From Cellvibrionaceae bacterium (GTDB lineage Bacteria > Pseudomonadota > Gammaproteobacteria > Pseudomonadales > Cellvibrionaceae), in contig JANPZW010000009.1 in NCBI GenBank assembly GCA_024707385.1, positions 496,001 to 560,000 of the forward strand: a stretch of DNA of 64,000 nucleotides. Direction: 5' to 3'. Shown here one piece after another: positions 27,788 through 38,831 of the stretch; the stretch's first letter is position 1; every line of letters begins with the position of its first letter. The position numbers were made by a program, and so were the translations under genes. The notes beneath the pieces were generated by a model that was not told the origin of the DNA, did no database searches, and saw only the letters and a program-made list of their open reading frames with translations.

Positions 27788-30700
27788 TCAGGGAAGGGTC
27801 GGTGCAGCCAATGGGACAGCGGGAACCTGCGCACTGGTGGCGCGCGCACGGTGGAACAACACATAAACCGCGGGAATCACGAACAGTGTCAGCGCACTGC
27901 CGAAAACTAAGCCACCGATCACGGCGATCCCCATGGAGACGCGGCTTTCCGCCGCACCGCCAAGTTGCAGAGCGATGGGCAGGGTGCCGAGCACCGTCGC
28001 GGCCGTGGTCATCAGGATCGGACGCAGCCGCGCGGCCGCAGCTTCCTGCACGGCGGCGAGGCGGGTGGGCGCACCACCGGCAAAGCGCTGATTGGCGAAT
28101 TCCACGATCAAAATGCCGTTTTTGGTGATCAGCCCCACCAGCATGATCAGGCCGATTTGGGAAAAGATATTGAGCGACTGGCTGAAATACCACAGGGAGA
28201 CCAACGCGCCGCACAGGGCCAGCGGCACTGTCAGGAGGATCACCAGCGGGCTCAAAAAACTCTCGAACTGCGCCGCCAGCACCAGATACACCAGAATCAG
28301 CGCCAGCAGGAACACCCATAACAGGGATGACGAGCTGTCGACGAACTCCTTCGCCGTACCGGTGAGCGCGGTGGTAAAACGCTCGTCCAGGGTCGCGCGG
28401 GCAATCTCTTCAAAAGCTTTTATGCCCTCATCCGTGGTGCGTCCATTGGCCAGGGTGCCGGATACCACCGCGGCATTGTTGCGGTTGAAGCGGAACAGTT
28501 CAGGAGGCGAACTGGTTTCGCTCAGGGTCACCAGATTGTTCAGCTTCACCAGATCGCCACTCGCGGTGCGCAAGGCGATCTTGTCCAGATCGCTGGGACG
28601 GGAGCGGAAGTCGCGGGTGAGCTGGCCCACCACCTCGTACTGCTTGCCATTCAAAATGAAATAGCCGATGCGCTGACCGCCGAGCGCGGCCTGTAGCGTC
28701 TGGGCGATATCGAGGGTGCTCACCCCCAGGGTCTGGGCTTTTTCCCGGTTGATGCTCACCTGCACCTCCGGTTTGCTGAATTTCAGGTCGCTGTCGACGA
28801 AGGTGAACACCGGGCTTTTGCGCGCCTCTTCCAGGAATCCAGGCAAGACTTCCCGCAGAGCTTCCACTCCCGGCCCCTGCACGACGAACTGCACACCGGT
28901 CTGCCCGGTGCGGCGCGCGCCTATGCTCGGCTCCTGGGCGATATTGATGCGCGCCCCGGTGAATTCCCGCTGCAGCACCTGCAGGGATTCGGCGATCTCC
29001 TGCTGGCTGCGCTCCCGCTCATCGCGCAGGAAAATGCGCACGAAACCGTTGTTCACCGCGCCCTGGATACCGGGCCCACCACCGGAGCCTGGGACCTGGG
29101 TCATCATCACATCAGCTTCGGGCACCATGTCGCGGGCGGCGCGGGCGACATCGTCCATGAAATTCTGCATGAAATCGTAACTCACCCCTTCCGAGGCGGT
29201 GGCGCGCACCCAGATGCGACCGCGGTCTTCGAGGGGCGACAGCTCCCGCGGCAGCTGGTTGACCAGCAGATAGATGATCCCGCTGGCGCCGACCAATATC
29301 ACCAGCGCCAAAGCGCGGTAGCGCAAGAAGCGGCGCAAGCCGTTGCCGTAGGAGCGTTCCAAGGCTTCGAACACAGGCTCGGTGGCGTGGAACAGCCAGC
29401 CGTGCTTTTGGGTTTTGAGCAGGCGGGAACAGAGCATGGGCGTGAGGGTGAGGGCGACGAACGAGGAGATGAATACGGCCCCCGCAATGGTCACACCGAA
29501 TTCGCGGAACAGGCGTCCGGACAGGCCGCCCATAAACAACAGCGGCAGGAACACCACTCCGAGGGAGACGGTGGTGGCAATCACCGCGAAGAAAATCTCC
29601 CGCGAGCCTTTCACCGCCGCTTCCACTGGCGCCATCCCCTTTTCCACCTTGGCGTAGATGTTTTCCAGCACCACGATCGCGTCGTCCACCACCAGACCTA
29701 TAGCGAGCACCATGCCGAGCAGCGTCAGGGTATTGATAGAAAAGCCGGCGGCGGCCATCACGCAGAAGGCGCCGACAATGGAGACGGGAATCGCCAGCAC
29801 GGGAATCAGGGTCGTACGCCACTCGCGCAGAAAGGCAAACACCACCAGCACCACCAGAACAAAGGCGATCAGAATGGTTTCCGCCACTTCGAACAGCGAC
29901 TGGCGCACGTAGCTGGTGTTGTCGTAGGCGATGTTCAGTTGGATGTCCGCTGGCAGCTCTTTCTCGACCTGAGCCAGGCGCCGGCGCAACTCGTCGACGA
30001 TTTCGATCTGATTGGCACCGGGCTGTTGTTTGAAATACAGCCTGCGATGGGAGTGTCATCCATCTTCAGCGCGCCGCGCTCATTCTGCGCACCCAACTGG
30101 GCGTAGCCGATATCGCGGAAACGCACTATGCGGTCATCGCTGCGTTTGACGATCAGGTTGCTGAATTCATCCACCGAGGACAGGCGCGAAAGGGTTTTGA
30201 CCGGAAATTCCACCGCTGCGCCCTCAATCCGTCCCGCGGGCAGCTCGACGTTCTCCCGCGCCAGCACCTGGCGGATATCCATCGGCGAAATGCCGTAGGC
30301 GGCGAGTTTCTCCGGGTCCATCCACAGCCGCATGGCGTAACGCTTTTCCGCCGGCTGATCGACGCTGGCGATACCCGGCACCGTCTGCAGACGCTCCCGC
30401 AGCGATTCGGCAAAAGCGCCGAGCTCCAGCTGGGAGCGGCGCTGACTGCTCAGGGCCAGGCCAAATATCGGCGAGGAGTCCGCGTCCGCTTTGTTGAGGA
30501 TCGGCGGATTCACGTCCGCCGGCAGGTTGCGGGCGGCGCGGGAGAGTTGGTCGCGCACGTCGCTGGCGGCCACGTCCAGATCGGTGTCGAGGGTGAATTC
30601 CGCGGTGATGACACTGGCGCCTTCGCGGCTTATGGAACTGAGGGTTTCGATACCGGCGACGGTGTTGACCGCCTCTTCAATGCGCTCGGTCACCTGGGTC

Positions 30701-30879
30701 TGCATCACCTCCGCCGCCGCACCGGGATAGCTGGTGGTGATGGAGACCGTGGGCGGGTCTACCGCGGGGTATTCACGCACGGGCAGTTGCAGCAGGCTCA
30801 ACCCGCCCATCAAGAGGATGAACAGGGAGATGACGATAGTGAGAACGGGGCGCTGAATGCTGACTTCCGAGAGCGTCAT
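27788..30879 (-). CDS. RND efflux pump inner-membrane subunit (AcrB/MdtB type), frameshifted
   Basis: Rejoined, the product has about 1030 residues, the usual length. It shows the N-terminal MTLSEVSIQRPVLTIVISL, the porter region with DVNPPILNKADADSSPIFG, and the proton-relay region TLLGMVLAIGLVVDDAIVVLENI with both Asp residues. It ends with the second membrane block LAAQFESFLSPLVILLTVPL and GLITKNGILIVEFANQ. The break is a missing base near 30040: with an extra C the sequence reads IAGLYFKQQPGANQIEIVDE. The start overlaps the MFP stop by ATGA. It exports drugs or metabolites from periplasm or membrane; the substrate is unknown. The outer-membrane channel is not encoded nearby. Confidence 0.93.
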
Positions 30880-32076
30880 ACGGATGCCCCGGCAGACCGT
30901 TGGCCCGCGCGGTCGCCAACCGAGGCGTCACTGCCGGCAGGGTGAGCGGTCTTCGTCTCGCCCGCTGCGTCGCGGACCGGAGGTTTGTCGTTGAGGGATT
31001 CCACCGGCTGATTGGCGCGCATGGTCTGCAACCCGGAGGTGATCACCCGGTCGCCCGCTTGTAAACCGGTGAGAATGTGCACTTGGGTGGAGGTGCGGGA
31101 GCCGGTTTCCACGGCGCGGCGCTGGGCGACGCCGTCCTGGAGGACGAAGACGTTTTTCTCATCCAGACCGGGAATTACCGCTTCCGCCGGGATCAACACC
31201 GCATTGGCAAGCTGCTCCAGCGGGACCACCACATTGGTAAAGGCGCCGGGCAGCAGACTGCCATCAGGGTTGGCACCCGATGCCCGTACCAGCAGCGAAC
31301 GGGTGCCGCTGTCGATACGCGGGTCCATGGCGTAAATCCGCCCGCTGTACTGGCGCAGCCCATCGGCTACGGAAAAGCGGATGTCGCTGCCTACCTTGAT
31401 GCGGCCAGAATATTTTTCCGGCACGGCGAAATCGATCTTCAAGTCGTCCAGGCGCTGCAGGGTAGCGATGCGCGTACTGGCGGTGACCAGCGCCCCCACG
31501 CTCACGTGGCGCAATCCCACTACCCCGTCGAAGGGCGCGCGTATTTCAGTTTTTTTCGATCTGCGCCTCGTACAGGTCAATAAACGACTGCTGCACGTTC
31601 ATCTCGCTGAAAGCACTGTCGTAGTCATCCTGAGTCACCACTTTCTGGTTGAACAACTGGGCGTAGCGGCGGAAGCGCACTTCCGCCAGGTCCTTGCTGT
31701 GGCGGTAGCGCTCCAGATTGGCGCGCAGGTCGGAGTCGTTGAGCTTGACCAGCAGATCGCCCTTTTTCACCAGGGTGCCCTCGGTGAAATTGATGCTCAC
31801 CACCTTGCCGCTGATCTCCGCCTGCAACTCCACACTCTCATCCGCCCGCACGGTGCCGGTGGCAGAGATCGTTTCCGCAAACACCGACGGCTCCACCACA
31901 AAAGTCGAAACCTTGAGTGGTGCTCCAGACCTCGGTGGCGACGCAGCCTTGCCCGGCCCGGCAACCGCGGGCTTGTCGGCGCCCAGCATGGGTTTCATCT
32001 TGGGATACGCCAGACCGCCCACGGCGACCAGCAACACAGCTGCCCAAACCAGTTTCGTGATCATGCAATTCGTCAT
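30876..32076 (-). CDS. RND periplasmic membrane-fusion protein (HlyD/AcrA family), frameshifted
   Basis: With the frame restored the product has about 399 residues. It begins with a signal or anchor (1-27), then the barrel-sandwich lipoyl half ESVELQAEISGKVVSINFTEG, a coiled-coil hairpin (DLAEVRFRRYAQLFNQKVV), and after the break the second half EIRAPFDGVVGLRHVSVGAL and C-terminal domains. The break is a run of seven T at 31550-31556; with six, YEAQIEKTEIRAPFDG is continuous. It overlaps the amidase stop upstream and the RND start downstream by ATGA each, so all three are translationally coupled. It links the pump to an outer-membrane channel. Confidence 0.92.
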
Positions 32077-33720
32077 CGCCTCCCGGTGGTTGTGCTGAGG
32101 GCCGCGCCGGCGGCCAGCGGCGGTGTGCTGGCGGGCGGGCGGCGATAGAGAGTCGCCTGTTCGTAGGCGTAGGCGTAGCCGATCAGTTTCGCCTCATCCC
32201 AGGCGCGCCCGAGAATCTGCAATCCCACCGGCAGCCCCTGCCCGAGGTAACCGCTGGGCACCGACAACGCCGGCCACTGCAGGGTACTGCCGACGAAGGT
32301 CAGACTGCTGCTCAGGCCGGTCACGCCGCCGGCGGGATTGGCTTCATCGGTCATGACCTGGGTATTGCGGTCGCCGTTGACCACCGGCAGTTGCGCCCAG
32401 GTGGGAAAGATCACCGCGTCGATCCTGGCGGCGTCCACGGCTTTGCTGAAGGCGGCTCTATAGGTCGCCTCGATTTCCAGACCTTTGATGGTGGCCTCGT
32501 CGGTGGCGGGATCACCTGCCGCGGCGTCCGCTTCCAAGCCGGGCTGGTGCAGCGGATGGGCGAGTTTGGAAGCGGCGATTGCCTCCGGCGAGGGGTAGGG
32601 AATGCCCGGGTGCTCGGCGAGAAACTTGATCATGTCCGCCTTGCGCCGCGCCGGCGTCTGCGGTGCCCGTGGCAGATCCCGGATTTCCGGCACTTCAAAC
32701 GGATCGATAATTTCCGCCCCGGCGGCGCGCAGCTCCGCCAGCGTGCGTTCGAAATTGGCAATGATGCGCGGATCGGTCACCGCCGGGGTAAACACCTGAC
32801 GCAACACCCCCAGGCGCGCGCCCTTCAGGGCGTCCTTTTTCAAGCTACTGGTGTAGGTTTTGGCGATATGGCCCTTGGCGAGCAAAGTGGCCGGGTCCTT
32901 CTTATCCAGCCCCACCATGGCATCGAGCAGAATCGCCATATCTGCGACGGTGCGGGTCATAGGACCGGCGGTGTCGCGCACGCTGTTATTGGGCTGGATG
33001 CCGGTGCGGGAGATCAGCCCCACCGTGGGACGCAAACCGGCCAGGGCGTTGTGGGCGGCGGGCATACGGATGGAGCCGCCAGTATCGGTGCCAACTCCCG
33101 CCAGGGCGAAGTTCGCTGCTATGGCAGCGCCGGTACCCACCGGAAGATCCACCAGTGGCAAAGGCGGTGTTGTAGGGATTGCGCGAATAACCCGCCAGGA
33201 CGGAATTGATATTGTCGCCGCCGCCGCGAGTGAATTCCGACAGTGAGGCCTTGCCGAGAATGATGCCGCCAGCGGCCTTGATGTTCGCCACCAGAGGTGC
33301 ATCCACCGGTGGGATGTAGTTTTTCCAGCCCTGAAAGCCGGCGGTCATCGGCATGCCGACAGCGTCGATACAGTCTTTCACCAGCACCGGCACACCGTGG
33401 AGAGGGCCGCTGAGTTTGCCCGTGCGCTTGAGCGCGGCATCCAACGCATCTGCCTGCAGCAAGGCATCCGCATTCAGGTTGATGATGGAATTGATATAAG
33501 GCCCCTGCTGATCATAGGCGGCGATGCGCTCCAGGTAAGCAGTCACCAGTTGCCGTGCTGTCAAGCGACCGGAGAGAAAAGCGGCGTGCACATCGGCGAT
33601 GGTCGCCTCTTCCACCGCCAGAGCCCTGCCGTGTTCAGCAGCGGTCATCAGCAGTACTCCCAGGAGAAACCGTTTGCCGGTGCTCAGGCCGCAGAGGAAG
33701 ATTCGGTTCAATCGGCTCAT
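32073..33720 (-). CDS. Exported amidase-signature family protein (A1), frameshifted
   Basis: The enzyme is a putative amide hydrolase of the amidase-signature superfamily, with a Ser-cisSer-Lys triad. After a signal peptide the 548-residue product shows VLVKDCIDAVGMPMTAGF with the Lys, TGGSSGG with the cis-Ser, and GTDTGGSIRMPAAHNALAG with the nucleophilic Ser. The halves join if one C is removed from the three at 33136-33138, restoring GGSSGGTGAAIAANF. It is the third gene of an apparent operon: amidase A2, TonB-like, A1, MFP, RND. Its TGA overlaps the MFP start by ATGA. Substrate unknown. Confidence 0.9.
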
Positions 33721-33815
33721 ACTTCGATCTGGCTGTTGAAGAGAGGGGAAAGCGGCTTTATCTGTTGCTCCACCTTAGACGTGGAGTGCTGGGCAGCCCC
33801 CCACCAGCGCCGCTG

Positions 33816-34607
33816 TCAGCTTTCGGGCACTGCCAGCTTTTCGGGCAATACCAGGGCGCGGGTCATCTCCACCGCAACCGCCTCGCCGTTTTGCACCGGC
33901 GGGCTGTAACGCCACCGGCTCACCGCGGCCAATACCGCTTCTGCAAGCGCCCGATCCTGCACCTCGGCGAGCACCGGTACCCTCACCCGCCCCTGCTGAT
34001 CCACGACAAAATTTACCATCAGCGGCTGGTTGCCATGGCGGCGCAACGCAGCTTTGGACACCGCCGGCATGGGCGATTCCAGACGCTCGAGCTCGCGATC
34101 GAGTTGTTCCAGAGAAACCGTGCGCAGCGCCGCCACAATCCGGCCTTTGAACGCGTCCTGGGCAGCTTCGCGGTGACTGAGAGTGGTGATCACACCGGAG
34201 CGTTTGAAACTGAATTGCAGCACCTCGCGGCGCGGCCATGTATCGCTCTCGCGACTGCCGATATTGCTTTCGCGACTACTCATACCTGTCTCGCGATTAC
34301 CCATATCTCTCTCGCGACGACCGACATCACTTTCTCGGCTGCCAAACACCCAGTCCTGCACGGCCTGCACTGCGGCGCGCGCAAAGGCTTCCTGGGTCGC
34401 CTCCAGCGCCACCACATCCAACGGGCGGCCTTCGTCATTCACCGTCACCGCCAACACCACTTCACCGTCGCCCGCCTTGGCGCCACTCAACTCCGGCGGA
34501 AATCGCGGCATGGGCGCCTGCACTACACCCTCCGGCGGAGGCGGTTGGGCGCCGACAGGGTTGACGCATAGGCAAAACAACAAGAGAAAAATTGCACGGC
34601 TGAACAT
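33816..34607 (-). CDS. Exported TonB-domain-like protein with a heptad repeat insert
   Basis: The 263-residue protein has a signal peptide (1-20, VNPVGAQ), a proline-rich start, and two regions resembling TonB C-terminal domains. The first includes AGDGEVVLAVTVNDEGRPLDVV with VQAVQDWVFGS; the second NQPLMVNFVVDQQGRVRVP with LAAVSRWRYSPP. Residues 90-124 hold five seven-residue repeats of pattern xRExxxG (SRESDVG, RRERDMG, NRETGMS, SRESNIG, SRESDTW). It lacks the usual cytoplasmic tail and Pro-Lys linker of an energy transducer. It may be an accessory periplasmic protein. It lies between two amidases, 39 and 95 bases from them. Confidence 0.75.
   Translation of the reverse strand: MFSRAIFLLLFCLCVNPVGAQPPPPEGVVQAPMPRFPPELSGAKAGDGEVVLAVTVNDEGRPLDVVALEATQEAFARAAVQAVQDWVFGSRESDVGRRERDMGNRETGMSSRESNIGSRESDTWPRREVLQFSFKRSGVITTLSHREAAQDAFKGRIVAALRTVSLEQLDRELERLESPMPAVSKAALRRHGNQPLMVNFVVDQQGRVRVPVLAEVQDRALAEAVLAAVSRWRYSPPVQNGEAVAVEMTRALVLPEKLAVPES
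34236..34340 (-). repeat. Five-copy 21-base tandem repeat coding for heptads
   Basis: The repeat encodes residues 90-124 of the TonB-like protein. Copies are imperfect at DNA level but keep the phase of 21 bases. The heptads are charged and Gly-ended. Confidence 0.7.
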
Positions 34608-34646
34608 GGGTCACCTCCCGGGAAAGGCCGGTTTACCCCGGCCGGG

Positions 34647-36243
34647 TTAAGGCACTTCGATTACATCTCCCGCCATAAGCGGCGTATGTACCGGCACACG
34701 GATCGCCTTGGTGGCCTGCTCAAAGCTGTAGCCAAGGGCGAGCAGCTTGGCTTCGCTGAACGCCGGCCCGAAGAAGGAAAGCCCGACAGGCAGGTCGTCA
34801 CTGGTAAACCCGGCCGGCACGATCAGATCGGGAAAACCGCTGAGATTGGCGAAGTTGGTCGCGGAGTGGATCGCCTCCGGCACGCTGCTGGGTGGCGCGG
34901 CAAGTTGCGCCGGGCGGCGCGGCGACGTGGGATAGACGATTGCATCCAGCTTGTTGTCGGTGATCGCGCCCATCAAGGTGGTTCGCACCAGGGGCAGCGC
35001 CTGATCGCGCACCGCCAGATAGTTGTAATCGCTCAGCCCCGGCGCGGCCTTTTCCTTCTTCATCAGATTCCAGCGGCGCGGATTGGGGCCGGCGCCATCT
35101 GGCCGGACGGAGCGGAAATCGTCGGCGCGGGCGATAAGGTCGCCGATATTCTTGGGATATTGCGGCCCGGTGGTGGCGAGATAATCGCCGATCTGGGCGG
35201 CAAATTCCGGGTAGCGGATGGCGCCGTAGAATTCGGTTTTGGCATCGAGCAGCCACTTGGGAAAACGCACGTCCACCACAGTTGCCCCGGCGGCGCGCAT
35301 GGCCGTCAGCGCCGCTTCAACCACCCAGTCCACGTCTTCATCGGCGCCGAGAAAATCCCGGGCGATACCGATACGGGCACCTTTGAGCGCGTCTTTTTTC
35401 AGGAAGCGGGTGTAGTCTTTTTCGAATTTCCCGGCGCTTTTCTGCGTGGCAGCGTCCGCTTTGTCCACCCCGACGGTGTGGTTCAGCGAGACCGCTATGT
35501 CATACACGCTGCGGGTCATGGGGCCACCGGTATCGAATGTGAGCGCCAGCGGGATGATGCCGTCGCGGCTGAGCAGCCCGTGAGTGGGTTTCAAACCGAC
35601 TATGCCGTTGGACGTGGACGGCCCGCGGATGGAGCCGCCCGTGTCGGTGCCGTAACCCAAGGGTGCGAAAAGCGCGGCAATCGCCGCACCAGTGCCGCCG
35701 GAGGAGCCCGACGGCGTGCGGGTGAGGTCGTGGGGATTGAGTGTCTGGCCGCCCAATGAACTGTGGGTACCGCCGGACGCGAATTCGGACAGGTTCACTT
35801 TGGCCAGGATTATGGCGCCCGCGTCGCGCAGTTTTTTTCACCAGAAAAGCATCATCCGGCGGCGTCCATCCTTCCAGCAAAACCGAAGCGCCGGTGGTGG
35901 GCATATCGGCGGTATCGAAATTGTCTTTGAGCAACACAGGAATGCCGTGCAGCGGCGAGCGCGGCCCTTTGCTTTTGCGCTCCGCATCAAGCGCACGTGC
36001 CTGCTCCAAGGCTTTGCTGTTGAGGGTGATGATCGTATTGATCTTCGGCCCCTGCTCGTCAAATGCCTCTATGCGTTTCAGATACATCTGTACCAGCTGT
36101 TCCGAACTGAGGGTGCCTGCTTTAAACGCGGCGTTGAAGTCTGCAATGGTGGCGGAATCCAGGGGAATCGGCGCCGCCGTCGCCACCATACCCAATGCAT
36201 TGCTTAACAGAATTCCCGCCAACAGAAGTTTCAGACGCCCCAT
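34647..36243 (-). CDS. Exported amidase-signature family protein (A2), frameshifted
   Basis: The 531-residue product has a signal peptide (about 1-24, VATAAPIPL), the Lys motif PVLLKDNFDTADMPTTGA, PSGSSGGTGAAIAALF with the cis-Ser, and GTDTGGSIRGPSTSNGIVG with the Ser nucleophile. The N- and C-terminal open frames are separated by a run of seven T at 35832-35838. With six T, DDAFLVKKLRDAGAIILAK joins in frame. It closely resembles A3 (40646-42274) over its length and is the first gene of the operon leading to the RND pump. It probably cleaves an amide in the periplasm; the substrate is unknown. Confidence 0.9.
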
Positions 36244-36443
36244 TTTTCACTCTCCAGGTTATGCTCTGCCCCCAAAGACGAGGCGGACGCAAAGCCCCCC
36301 TACCGGGACTTCACCCCGAAAACGGCACACCTAAACAGGACAGTGAACATATGCAGGACGCGAAACTCCAATCACCTAGGTCGGAACTATTCCGCCCACA
36401 CAATCTTTCCCTCACCGACGGGCGCGGCCCCAGGGGTGTATAT

Positions 36444-37397
36444 ATGCGGATGATCAGTTGCAGACTGGTATTGGCTATAGCCCTGATCGCAGCCTCCGGA
36501 TGCGACAGCGGCTCAGACAAAAACCTTAGCGGAACCGCTTCACCGCGCCCTCCGGCCTCTGCCCCTGAAGTGCCGCCGCCGCGGGACATCCCCCCGGAAT
36601 CCCTGCCGAATGACGCAACCAAACTCAACGTAGAAGCGGCTTTTCCCGGCCCGGGAGAGGCGCGCGTGGCCTTGGTCAGCCCAGTCAGTGTGGAATTCGA
36701 CGAGGATTTGCTCGCAGGGCAGACACTGACGGAGAGCATCCGGGTAACCACCGGCGACAACACGGAAGTGCCGGGCACCGTTAGCCAGACTTCCGATGAT
36801 TCACTGCTGTTCCGCCCCGCAAATCCGTGGCAAGCGAACACGCTCTACAGCGTCGAAATAGATCCCGCGCTCATGTCCGACGACGGACGATTGGTTGATA
36901 ACGTGGTGCGCTGGAATTTCACCACCATCGCCGATGTGCACACCACGCCCCAGAGCGTGATCGATCTCTGCATGTCCGACGCCGATGTGGAAATGCTGGC
37001 CACGGTAAATCGCGCCCGCACAAGTGCACGCGACTGTCGCGGTGTGCCCTACCCGGCGACCGGCAAACTCGTCTGGAATTGCCGTTTGCAGGAAGCCGCC
37101 ATCACCCACTCCCAGGATATGGCGAGCAATAATTTTTTCGAACATGCCGGCAGTGACGGCTCGAATCACGTCCAGCGGATATCGCGCACCGGTTACGTCG
37201 CCCGCGCCACCGGTGAAAATCTCGCTGCGGGTTATAGATCCATCGAAGCAGCTGTGGAAGGACTCCTCACCAGCACCAAGGGGCACTGCGAAATCATAAT
37301 GGAGGCGAACTTCACCGAGTTCGGCTCCGGCTACGCTGTCAATCCTGATTCGGATTACCAACGCTACTGGACCCAGAATTTCGCCCAGCCGCGCTAA
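36444..37397 (+). CDS. CAP/SCP-domain lipoprotein with Ig-like domain
   Basis: This 317-residue protein has a lipoprotein signal (IAASGC), a proline-rich linker, an SbsA-type Ig-like domain (about 60-160, ending NVVRWNFTTIADVH), and a C-terminal CAP/SCP domain. The CAP domain has DVEMLATVNRARTSARDC, LVWNCRLQEAAITHSQDMA, FFEHAGSDGSNHVQRISRTG and GENLAAGYRSIEAAVEGLL, with the family His and Glu residues. CAP proteins are secreted and of varied function. AGGGG upstream supports ATG at 36444 (36450 also possible). It lies between a minus-strand amidase operon and a JmjC gene and has no obvious partner. Confidence 0.85.
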   Translation: MRMISCRLVLAIALIAASGCDSGSDKNLSGTASPRPPASAPEVPPPRDIPPESLPNDATKLNVEAAFPGPGEARVALVSPVSVEFDEDLLAGQTLTESIRVTTGDNTEVPGTVSQTSDDSLLFRPANPWQANTLYSVEIDPALMSDDGRLVDNVVRWNFTTIADVHTTPQSVIDLCMSDADVEMLATVNRARTSARDCRGVPYPATGKLVWNCRLQEAAITHSQDMASNNFFEHAGSDGSNHVQRISRTGYVARATGENLAAGYRSIEAAVEGLLTSTKGHCEIIMEANFTEFGSGYAVNPDSDYQRYWTQNFAQPR

Positions 37398-37426
37398 TCG
37401 GTTTTAACTCACTATCTGATTCACCA

Positions 37427-37452
37427 ATAAAGCGGCCTTTGGCGCCGCTTCA
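37427..37452 (+). terminator. Weak hairpin after the CAP-domain gene
   Basis: A seven-base stem (37430-37436 and 37444-37450, AAGCGGC) has no T tract. It may be a weak or factor-assisted terminator. Confidence 0.35.
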
Positions 37453-37630
37453 TATCACTCCTTCAAAACCTGCCTCTTCAAGCAGCTCGCTGCACACCTT
37501 TTTGTTTTCCCCTCCATTTCATAAACGCGAGGCAGGTCACTGCAAAATATCCCGCAGCCACTGCTGGTAGGGGCGGTGCGGGTCGCGCCGTCTCACTCAG
37601 CGCAATGAAGGAGAATTCGCGAGATAGCTG

Positions 37631-38803
37631 ATGCTCAGACTTCCGGTCGACCACGCCACCTTTATGGCTCATCACTTCGAACAGCGGCCGCTTTTATGTC
37701 GCGGAGCTGTAGATAAAGATGAAGTCGAATGGCGGGATCTGGATGATTTGCTGCAGACCCTGGATCCCAATCCTGCCGTATTGCAGTTATTTTTTTCGCA
37801 GGAACTGGTAGCGCCGCAGACATACCTGCGGGATATTTTCCACCTAGGGCGAAAAAGGCTGCAGCTTGATAAACATCGCTTTTATGAACTGATGCGCCGG
37901 GGCGCAACTCTGGTGCTCAACCACAGCGAAGATTATTTTTCCGCTGCCTGCGACCTTTGCGCAGACGTTGCGCGCTTCACCCATCAGCCCACCAGTGGCA
38001 ACGCGTATATTTCGTTTAAAGGTGAAGGGGCGTTTGCCGGTGCGGGGGCCTTTGGCAAACATTGGGACACTCATGATGTTTTCGCCGTGCAATGGATTGG
38101 CAAAAAGCGCTGGCGTATTTACGAGCCCACTTTGCCTTTGCCCATGCCTCATCAGACCAGCCGGCACGTGCAAAATACTTGTCCCGCCCAGCCCAGTTTT
38201 GAATATGTGCTGGAGCACGGCGACATCTTATATATCCCCCGGGGCTGGTGGCATGAAGTGGATTCCCTGGAGTGCGCCAGCTGGCATATTTCCGTGGCAA
38301 CCTATCCGCAGAACATTGCGGATTATCTACTGTGGGTTTGCGGGCACGCATTGCCGCATATGCTCGATGCTCGCCGCACCTTTGTTGAAAATGCGACCCC
38401 GCCGGATTTTTTGCGGGAGGTAATGCAAGCATTGACTCAGGCAGCGTGTAGCGAAGAACTGCAAAACGAATTTTCGCAACCTGCGCGTCGGCAGGAAATT
38501 CCGCATACACAATTCCACAGTGAATTATTTCTTGTCGATCCGGATGCACCCATACCGTTGGGGGCCTCTATCTGTCTCAACCACCTTTATGCCTTTGGCG
38601 CTACCAACGAAGCCTTGAAAAACGGACGCCCGCAGCTGAATTCCGCAGGCCGGGAACTTATGCAGCTTGTGCAACACCGGGGTGAAATTACCTGGCAAGG
38701 TCTACAGGAAATATTCAAAGAAATCCCAGCCGCCGCTTTGCGTAAGACATTGCTGGATCTCATTCACCAAGATCTGTTGAGTCTGAAACTGCCGCGTAGC
38801 TGA
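37631..38803 (+). CDS. JmjC-type (cupin-4/ROX family) 2-oxoglutarate oxygenase
   Basis: The 390-residue protein is a JmjC-fold protein of the ribosomal-oxygenase-like family. It shows the iron ligands HWDTHDV (His144 and Asp146) and PRGWWHEV (His208), and HWISV-like strand segments such as ASWHISVATYPQNIADYLLW. Family members hydroxylate ribosomal proteins or other protein side chains. It has no signal, so it acts in the cytoplasm. The start at 37631 is used because it precedes the conserved DHATFMAHHFEQRPL block; GGAG lies about 20 bases upstream. Its position between an amidase operon and an asparaginase-like gene is not explained by this role. Confidence 0.87.
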   Translation: MLRLPVDHATFMAHHFEQRPLLCRGAVDKDEVEWRDLDDLLQTLDPNPAVLQLFFSQELVAPQTYLRDIFHLGRKRLQLDKHRFYELMRRGATLVLNHSEDYFSAACDLCADVARFTHQPTSGNAYISFKGEGAFAGAGAFGKHWDTHDVFAVQWIGKKRWRIYEPTLPLPMPHQTSRHVQNTCPAQPSFEYVLEHGDILYIPRGWWHEVDSLECASWHISVATYPQNIADYLLWVCGHALPHMLDARRTFVENATPPDFLREVMQALTQAACSEELQNEFSQPARRQEIPHTQFHSELFLVDPDAPIPLGASICLNHLYAFGATNEALKNGRPQLNSAGRELMQLVQHRGEITWQGLQEIFKEIPAAALRKTLLDLIHQDLLSLKLPRS

Positions 38804-38831
38804 TTTCTTTTCCTTTTCATATATAAAATCC

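Noticed and set aside
34236..34340. Possible CRISPR-like array
   Set aside because: The 21-base units are contiguous coding repeats without spacers.
33555..34571. Long plus-strand frames opposite the TonB-like and amidase genes
   Set aside because: Shadows of the minus-strand genes; no motifs of their own.
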